A stretch of 11,918 nucleotides of DNA. Origin: Parachlorella kessleri. Lineage: Eukaryota; Chlorophyta; Trebouxiophyceae; Chlorellales; Chlorellaceae. The notes under the pieces were generated by a model, which made no database searches, was not told where the DNA came from, and was given only the letters and a program-made list of their open reading frames with translations. The DNA lies in NCBI GenBank assembly GCA_001598975.1, contig BBXU01002311.1, positions 1 through 11,918 on the forward strand. The letters are read 5' to 3'. Of the stretch, positions 7,801 to 11,918 are shown one piece after another (within the stretch, counting starts at the first letter, position 1; each line of letters starts with the position of its first letter). The position numbers and the translations under genes were made by a program.

Positions 7801-10800
7801 TTGGCGATCCAACTGGTGCATTATGTCTGCGCAGAACCATAAGACGTCAGACCAGAATATTACCCCTTCATCGCCAGCGCAGCAATACATACCAGATACT
7901 CCCAACTTTGAAAGCCCTCCCCCCCCCATGCAGCGATATCTACACACTCCACTGGCATTGTCAGCCCCAACAAAGCCCAGTGGGTTCCCATCAGCGCCGC
8001 CAGCTATCATAATATCCCACTGCTGCGTCAGCCCCAGCGTCCTGGGCAGCGCCCGTAGCCTTGGAGCAGGTCCTCCCTAATCCGCTTATACCCATCACCC
8101 ACCTTGAGTGTGGCCAGCTCAGCAGCTGAAACCCCCACCGCCGCCGCAGCAGCCCCAGCGTCCTGGGCAGCGCTCATAGCGCCCTGCACCTCGGCGCCTG
8201 CGCCCTCGGTGCTTTCCAAGCGCTCTTCTGTCACAGCACGCACAGCTGGCTCCGTGGTCTGCGCTGCTGCTGTGCCTGCTGCACCTTTGCCGCTGCGCAG
8301 CGCGGCCAGCATGACGTCCACGCTGTGATCGAACTGCACGACATGGCAAACCAAAAAGAGCTTTAGTGGCAGAAGCAGGTGTTGAGAACGGGGGGCAACA
8401 GCTCGGCTGAAGGGCTGAGCGCAGGCATCCATTGCAAGCTGCCCTGTCCACCGTGTCTACCGTAAGGCTAGCTGCACCTTCCCCACAGTTGCTGCTGCAC
8501 TCGCCAGCACCGAATAGCCCAAAGGGCCGTGAGCAAGCCCAGCCCAAGGGGCCCTCCCTCCCTGCATGCATGCACACCACCACCCCTGCCACCACCCCCT
8601 GCTAATGGTGCTAGTGGCCCCTCCCAAGGATGCTGCGCTGCGCTGCGCTGCGCTGCGGTGCGCTGCGCTGCTGCGCTGTGCTCACCTTGGCCACGACGTC
8701 GTCCAGCAAGGACGCGGCCGCGGCCTTGAGCCGGCGGGGGCTGGCTGGCACCAGCAGCACAGCCCCCTCCTCCTCCTCGGGGTCCACGCCGGGCGCACCG
8801 GTACCGTCAGCGGTACCGCTACCTGCGGTACGCCCTGCGGTACCGCCGCCGCCCCCGGCGTGGAAGTCGGCCGTGAGGTGCACCATGTCCACGTCGCTGC
8901 TGCCGTTGCCGTTGCCATTGGGAGGGGTGGGGACCTCGGGCGCGTCCACAAGCACGACGCTGCTGTCCACGCTCTGCCCGCTGCGGCTTTGCGTCAGCCT
9001 TGCTCCTGCATACCCAAGACACCATGGTATAGCTTTTAGTCTAGTCTAGTCTAAGAGCGTACCGCCACCTGACCATGCTAAGTCCCCCAAGTGGGGCCAA
9101 CAGAAAGCCAGGATGTACTATGCCCACAAACCACAAGATCCAAGTACCAATTCTTAATGGCATGCACCACCCCGTCCGGACGGGGAAACCAACAAAAAGC
9201 ACAACCAAAGGTCTATCCTACCAAGCTTCTCCATGTGTCCCTCATAGCACAAGCACTCAGCCAATTGAAGGCAACCCGCGAGCCGCCCTCAGCGTTCGTT
9301 TTGTCCTGATGCTGCCGTCTGGCCCCACCCAAGTCCAGCTGCTTCAGATGCTCCTCATAGACCTGGGGTAGCAAAGGGTTGGCAAGCCGCCCCCGCCGCC
9401 CCACTCCGTCTGGCAGAGTGGCCCACAAGATGCACTTAGCTAAGCGCGACTCAGGCATCCGCCCCAGGTGCCCAGGTATAGCTTTTAAAACAGAGATAAA
9501 TACATAAAGCGCATGTCTAGGCGACCAACGGTGGCGGGAACTTTGTTGGAGTGCCAGCACAGCAGCGGGGCCGACCGCAAAGGTTGTGAGAGCCTTTTCA
9601 CGATACACACAACATCCATTGATATCACCGCAAAGTAGCCATTCATTGGCAATCCGGCAGGGGACCACCAGCAGTGCCACTGCAGCGTACGATGGGTTCC
9701 GCATGGTGCATCGGCTAGGGATCCCACATCCCAGGTATCTCTCCGGTCTGCATCTTCGCGGCCACTGTTCGTGCCAGCGCCGCTCTTGTCCTTGGTCTCT
9801 CTCAAGGCGTCTAATAGGACAGTGTCAGGGCACCAGGTAGCAAGGCATCTGGTAGTATACCAAGGGTATCTCACCTGGCTGCAGCTCCAGGGCCATGGTG
9901 GGTGCCAGCACCGCCAGCTGTGCAGCCGCCTCCCGGGCCATCTCGCCCGCCTGGTTGGCGGCAGCCGGCAGCTCTTGCAGCAGGCGCGCCTACGGCAGCC
10001 CACAGCAAAAACACACCACAATCAACACTGGAGTTGAGCTCGAAAGGTTGGAAGCACCCAGGCACAGAAGGTAGGTGAAGCAGACCTTCATTGCCCTCTT
10101 GATTGCCGGCTGGCTGCAGTACACAGCCCAAGCAGCAGGCGAGCCCATGGCAGCAGGCAGACTAAGGCAGATATGATGGGTGAGGCTCAGCTGTCATGCA
10201 ACCATGGCTGGCTGGCTGGCTCGCAGCAGCAGGCAGCCCTGACCGCAGCCAACCCCTACAGGATAATGGCAATATCACCCAGGCTAGCTGCAGCTAGCCA
10301 CCGAGAGAATGCCACACCAACTACCACCCGCCCAAACAGCCCACCTCTACCCTTCTCCTCCACCTTTCCACTGACCAGTACGCTGCGCAGCACGAGGGGC
10401 GGGTTGTACGACCCAGCGGTAACAGTCAGCTCATTGGCAGCGTAGCTCAAGTAAGTCAGGCGCTTGGTGACCAGTGAGGAGTTGGAGCCTACACAGGCAC
10501 GGCAAGTTGGAAACCAGTGATGACAAAATTCTACGCTCTATGAAGGGGGTCCACAATGGACAGTAAGGAGGTGGATCCTACACAGACACAGCACACGACG
10601 GGCAGCAGATGAGTGTGGTGTCTCAGTACGGTTACGTAAGTACATGACATAACCCAGGGCCCCCAATCAGGTTTCTCACGGGTGGCTAGTTTTCCATCAA
10701 CACACGAGGCACAGGGTAACACAACAAAGGGTCACTGGCATCCACCAGAAAATCTTTGTTACAGCACGCCTGCTTGCCACATGGCATTCCCAGCTACGTT

Positions 10801-11816
10801 GCGCCCGACCAGCCAGGGGCCTTTGTGGCAAGGCTGCAAGTTTCATAGGAAGCCATGCTGAGCGGGAGCAGATGGCACCGCGCCCCTCGCCCCCCGGCAA
10901 GACCTCCAAATCCAGCAATCCCCCGGTATGACATGGCAGCAGCGACATTCAGGGTGAGATCCCACACCGTACATAGCGCCTAGTAGGCGCTGCCGGCAAC
11001 CCCCTCCCGGCTGGACCTACTCAAACATGATACCCTCCACAACTGACCTGGCGGCAGCGGCTCCAGGATCAGATCCCACAGCGCCCTCAGCGCCTCCCAG
11101 GCGCCGGCGCCCACCAGGCCGTTCACAGCGTAGCGCAGCACAGTGCTGCCCCACAGGTCCACGTAGTCCAGGGGGGCGCTGGCAAGCGCCTGCCTCAACA
11201 GTGGGCCCACCCACGCCTCCCATGCGCCTGCATGGCCATGCCAACATGGCGTGGGTATGTTTCCGCATGCCCTTGCAGCTGACTCCAGACCCTCATCCCA
11301 GTCCGCCTACTATCATGACATACTCTTCCTGCAACAACTTGCGCCTCCACTTCACCTCCGCCCGTTTGCCCACCCGATTAGTAACGAGGTTAGTAATGCC
11401 AGCATTACAGGCCTTGATGGGATCTTTCTGGTGACACCCATGCTATTCAGAAGAACTGTGCACTAGGCACTGAACAAAGCCCACCACGACACCCCTCAAC
11501 AGGATGCTCCTGCTTGCACAGGCCCACAAATACAGGGTAGGGCTATGAGATACCGTGTGGTAAACATGTGCGTGTGGGTGAAGGGGGGGGACGCGCAGCG
11601 TCATGAACCGCTGCTAACAGCACACCTGTTAGCATTGACCTACAGGCCACACCACATACCTTCCTTGAACGCAGCGCCACCCGCCAGCAGCCCTGCCAGC
11701 ACCTCAGCCGCCGCTGACGTGGCGGGGCGGTCCACGTCAGCGGGCCGGGCGAGGGCGGCCGTGATCGGGCCCCTCAGCGCGGACAGCACGGTGGCGGGGC
11801 TGACCAGGGACAGCAC
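4606..11816 (-). CDS. PSME4: PSME4 (PA200/Blm10 proteasome activator), C-terminal 737 residues, 5' end outside window
   Basis: Twelve exons joined right to left give one open frame of 2214 bases. PA200 is a large HEAT-repeat protein that caps the 20S proteasome, mainly in the nucleus. The translation follows human PA200: SAAAEVLAGLLAGG, the helical repeats of exons 11-12 from the end, SMEAKKALATLKYLPLP, WAERASALVFLQYF, VRELAALTLSG, ARRKRSRH (nuclear-signal-like) and the C-terminal domain VLGLKAFVLSTPYDVP...EFRRTHEE. Human PA200 is about 1843 residues, so roughly the last 40% is here. Residues 189-451 of this fragment form a Gly/Ala/acidic insert much longer than the human loop. The C-terminus is TYFV, a variant of the HbYX tail. 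Splice phases match at every junction. Confidence 0.93.
5286..5441 (-). CDS. PSME4: PSME4 exon (2nd from end)
   Basis: Lies between acceptor CTCCTGCAG and donor GTGGGT. Begins LLKGTSASAADQLRR, then ARRKRSRH, a basic run equivalent to the human KKRKR nuclear-signal-like stretch. Ends GGDIG, aligned with human GSVGD. The residues at the human N1716-F1717 positions are Thr-Ser here. Confidence 0.85.
5736..5916 (-). CDS. PSME4: PSME4 exon (3rd from end), bromodomain-like region
   Basis: Lies between acceptor CTGTGCAG and donor GTGCTG. Encodes ASEGDTWAERASALVFLQYF, FRHAFLLGPRG and LEVRELAALTLS, aligned with human [20 protein letters not shown] and LEVREMAATTLSG. The donor is chosen because it joins TLS-G to LLK in the next exon exactly as in human PA200. 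Confidence 0.88.
6262..6660 (-). repeat. Partial exon copies flanking PSME4 exon 6379-6498
   Basis: The exon's first codons, its acceptor and upstream intron (about 6455-6540) recur at about 6572-6660, offset 117. The exon's 3' end and donor (about 6379-6430) recur at about 6262-6300, offset 125, reading PLPFELVGQAPGMFKQ before a GTGGGC donor. Both copies keep a splice site. Confidence 0.88.
6379..6498 (-). CDS. PSME4: PSME4 exon (4th from end)
   Basis: Lies between acceptor CTGTACAG and donor GTGCGT, exactly 40 codons, phase 0 at both ends. Encodes ELIPSELQSVSMEAKKALA and RELVGQALKTLKQ, aligned with human SYDELKRDAKLCLSL and VPLVLQVLKQ. Partial copies of this exon lie on both sides. The upstream one offers a second in-frame acceptor, giving a 79-codon version ending at 6615 with no stop. 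Confidence 0.88.
6917..7032 (-). CDS. PSME4: PSME4 exon (5th from end)
   Basis: Lies between acceptor TTCTGCAG and donor GTGGGC. Encodes VAHIGFAAQFMSAAL and APWLLRMLGGLLRIQ, a HEAT-type helix pair aligned with the human KLLKTILKWLMASA and LQLLPLFFKIAP region. Confidence 0.85.
7491..7728 (-). CDS. PSME4: PSME4 exon (6th from end), acidic insert
   Basis: Lies between acceptor CCCTCCAG and donor GTGAGT. Encodes about 79 residues: IERADSKGESSFLMGDEVVI, then Gly/Pro-rich sequence, then an acidic run EEGEGEEEMSLDGEE. Enters in phase 0 and leaves in phase 1. Similar position to the Glu/Asp-rich loop of human PA200 but longer. Confidence 0.8.
8029..8183 (-). repeat. Exon-derived copy downstream of exon 8103-8333
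   Basis: The plus-strand segment CAGCCCCAGCGTCCTGGGCA starts at 8029 in the intron and at 8150 in the exon, offset 121, with similarity extending on both sides. In the copy the donor position has decayed to GATGGG. Confidence 0.8.
8103..8333 (-). CDS. PSME4: PSME4 exon (7th from end)
   Basis: Lies between acceptor TCGTGCAG and donor GTGGGT, 77 codons, phase 0 at both ends. Begins FDHSVDVMLAALRSGKG and then becomes Ala/Glu/Gln-rich. Part of the insert missing from human PA200. Its 3' part is copied about 121 bases downstream in the intron. Confidence 0.8.
8631..8678. repeat. GCTGC pentanucleotide microsatellite beside a donor site
   Basis: About nine GCTGC-type units, with one substitution and one short unit, end about seven bases from the donor of the PSME4 exon starting at 8686. 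On the transcript strand they read as CAGCG units. Confidence 0.85.
8686..9005 (-). CDS. PSME4: PSME4 exon (8th from end), Gly-rich acidic insert
   Basis: Lies between acceptor TATGCAG and donor GTGAGC and encodes about 107 residues. It contains APEVPTPPNGNGNG, a Gly/Thr/Ala repeat stretch (GTAGRTAGSGTADGTG), an acidic run DPEEEEG, and a helical end RRLKAAAASLLDDVVAK. It joins in phase to both neighbours. The composition suggests a flexible loop between HEAT repeats. Confidence 0.8.
8793..8847. repeat. Clustered GGTACC-type repeats within coding sequence
   Basis: Three GGTACC sites (8800, 8812, 8839) and one GGTACG (8827) lie at 12-15 base spacing. Each sits in a CGGTACCG-like context, so units are partly self-complementary. 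They encode the Gly-Thr-Ala repeats of the PSME4 insert. Confidence 0.7.
9026..9038. repeat. Target-site duplication, left copy
   Basis: GGTATAGCTTTTA is identical to 9475-9487 and directly abuts the repeat tail of the LINE. The flanking bases on either side differ between the two copies. Confidence 0.75.
9037..9052. repeat. TAGTC pentanucleotide repeat (LINE tail)
   Basis: Three TAGTC units on the plus strand (GACTA on the minus strand) form the 3' end of the LINE and slightly overlap the target-site duplication. Confidence 0.75.
9170..9185. repeat. 16-base perfect palindrome inside LINE 3' UTR
   Basis: CCCCGTCCGGACGGGG equals its own reverse complement. It lies in the untranslated part of the LINE, so it may be a family feature of the element. 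Confidence 0.85.
9213..9474 (-). pseudogene. LINE ORF2 C-terminal fragment
   Basis: About 87 codons are open from the truncation point to a TAG stop. The end (NWLSACAMRDTWRSLVG) has the Trp...Ala...Arg...Trp-Arg spacing seen at the ends of many LINE reverse-transcriptase proteins. No RT catalytic core or endonuclease is present, so it cannot act alone. The intact frame suggests the insertion is not old. Confidence 0.72.
9475..9487. repeat. Target-site duplication, right copy
   Basis: Same 13 bases as 9026-9038, next to the truncated 5' end of the LINE. Confidence 0.75.
9875..9989 (-). CDS. PSME4: PSME4 exon (9th from end)
   Basis: Lies between acceptor GCCGTAG and donor GTGAGA. Encodes RLLQELPAAANQAGEMAREA and then QLAVLAPTMALELQP, aligned with the human [20 protein letters not shown] segment. 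Enters in phase 0 and leaves in phase 1. Confidence 0.82.
10205..10220. repeat. TGGC tetranucleotide repeat
   Basis: Four consecutive TGGC units in a PSME4 intron. A short microsatellite. Confidence 0.8.
10282..10299. repeat. 18-base perfect palindrome in PSME4 intron
   Basis: GGCTAGCTGCAGCTAGCC equals its own reverse complement and has no loop. It lies about 75 bases into the intron that follows exon 10376-10488. Confidence 0.85.
10376..10488 (-). CDS. PSME4: PSME4 exon (10th from end)
   Basis: Lies between acceptor TGTGTAG and donor GTCAGT. Encodes SNSSLVTKRLTYLSYAANEL and then PPLVLRSVL. Phases fit both neighbours. A copy of its acceptor and first codons sits 89 bases upstream in the intron. 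Confidence 0.8.
10484..10592 (-). repeat. Duplicated acceptor edge of PSME4 exon 10376-10488
   Basis: The acceptor CTGTGTAG with the first codons (GSNSSL) is echoed around 10563-10592 as CTGTGTAG followed by codons reading GSTSLLS. The offset is 89 bases. The copy lies in the upstream intron. It runs into a stop 16 codons in (GSTSLLSIVDPLHRA-stop), so it could not serve as a simple in-frame extension. Confidence 0.65.
11048..11227 (-). CDS. PSME4: PSME4 exon (11th from end)
   Basis: Lies between acceptor ATGCAG and donor GTCAGT. Encodes EAWVGPLLRQAL and WEALRALWDLILEPLPP, matching the human LWELLCPLLRTAL and LHWLFELLLESPL helices. Starts with two bases completing a Gly codon and ends in phase 1. 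Confidence 0.85.
11612..11634. repeat. Inverted repeat near a PSME4 donor
   Basis: TGCTAACAG (11612-11620) and its exact reverse complement (11626-11634) surround a 5-base loop, starting 25 bases into the intron after exon 11660-11816. It could form a small hairpin in the pre-mRNA. Confidence 0.8.
11660..11816 (-). CDS. PSME4: PSME4 exon (12th from end)
   Basis: Lies between acceptor CCGCTGCAG and donor GTATGT and ends in phase 1. Encodes a helical repeat ending SAAAEVLAGLLAGGAAFKE, matching the human segment with AEILAGLIRG. An upstream exon must lie beyond the right edge. Confidence 0.82.
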
Positions 11817-11918
11817 CTGCAGCGGACAAAGCGCAGCAGGAAACTATGTCGCAGATAGGCAGGAGCGGAAAGACAGACTGCAGATCACGCAAGAGGGCAG
11901 GGTAGCGGCATGCGCCCC

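Larger units (their letters stand above)
9039..9474 (-). mobile_element. 5'-truncated non-LTR retrotransposon (LINE) in PSME4 intron
   Basis: A 436-base insertion, minus-strand orientation, lies between two identical 13-base direct repeats (GGTATAGCTTTTA at 9026-9038 and 9475-9487) that look like a target-site duplication. Its 5' end falls inside the reverse-transcriptase ORF: the frame opens GHLGRMPESRLAKCILW, then GRRGRLANP, and runs to a stop at 9213. That GHxxRMPxxRLxKxIL pattern is typical of LINE ORF2 C-termini. About 170 bases of 3' UTR follow and end in TAGAC units instead of poly(A). Truncation at the 5' end and a short repeat tail are usual for LINE insertions. Without it and one repeat copy, the intron would be about 420 bases, like its neighbours. 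Confidence 0.82.

Noticed and set aside
7367..8080. Plus-strand frame of 237 codons
   Set aside because: It lies antisense across PSME4 exon 7491-7728 and its introns, and composition is typical of shadow frames in GC-rich DNA.
9213..9704. Long minus-strand frame in the PSME4 intron as an extra PSME4 exon
   Set aside because: The flanking exons join in phase without it, it has no counterpart in PA200, and the right part reads as a LINE reverse-transcriptase C-terminus inside a target-site duplication.

Overview
This window looks like nuclear DNA of a green alga, most likely chlorophycean (Chlamydomonas/Volvox/Haematococcus side); the exact genus is a guess. The reasons are many short exons split by introns mostly of about 80-560 bases with GT/AG ends, Ala/Gly/Pro-rich coding sequence, and TGTAA poly(A) signals. 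The first bases carry ambiguous calls in a G run, which suggests the edge of an assembled contig. There are no bacterial-style operons, rRNA genes, tRNA genes or CRISPR arrays that I can see.

Layout from left to right. (1) Positions 1-1500 hold what I read as the 3' end of an unrecognised plus-strand gene: candidate exons at 101-202, 311-503 and 1051-1149, then a 3' UTR with TGTAA at 1475-1479. (2) Positions 1645-3693, minus strand, hold a complete five-exon TAF9 gene (TFIID/SAGA histone-fold subunit, 265 residues, or 298 if an alternative acceptor is used), with its own TGTAA about 60 bases past the stop. These two genes converge tail to tail. (3) Positions 3694-4605 are intergenic: the TAF9 upstream region plus a tandem array made of copies of the last codons and stop of the next gene. 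(4) Positions 4606-11816, minus strand, hold the last twelve exons (737 residues) of PSME4, encoding the proteasome activator PA200/Blm10; its 5' part lies beyond the right edge. All twelve exons join in one open frame with matching phases (2214 coding bases), and the translation follows human PA200 to the C-terminus.

Both recognised genes work in the nucleus. TAF9 pairs with TAF6 in TFIID and SAGA. PA200 caps the 20S proteasome and in animals is linked to degradation of acetylated histones. I see no evidence that their adjacency is functional.

Two things stand out. First, a 5'-truncated non-LTR retrotransposon (LINE) sits in the PSME4 intron at 9006-9874, with a 13-base target-site duplication, an open reverse-transcriptase C-terminal frame and a pentanucleotide-repeat tail. 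Removing it returns that intron to the size of its neighbours. Second, short direct duplications with offsets of about 60-125 bases repeatedly copy an exon edge with its splice site, or the stop codon, into adjacent non-coding DNA. I count six clear cases and one weak one. Two of them (TAF9 exon 4 and the PSME4 exon at 6379-6498) leave a second acceptor in the same frame, so splice choice could add 33 or 39 residues. PSME4 also differs from human PA200 at the two residues implicated in acetyl-lysine reading and at the penultimate Tyr of the C-terminal HbYX motif.
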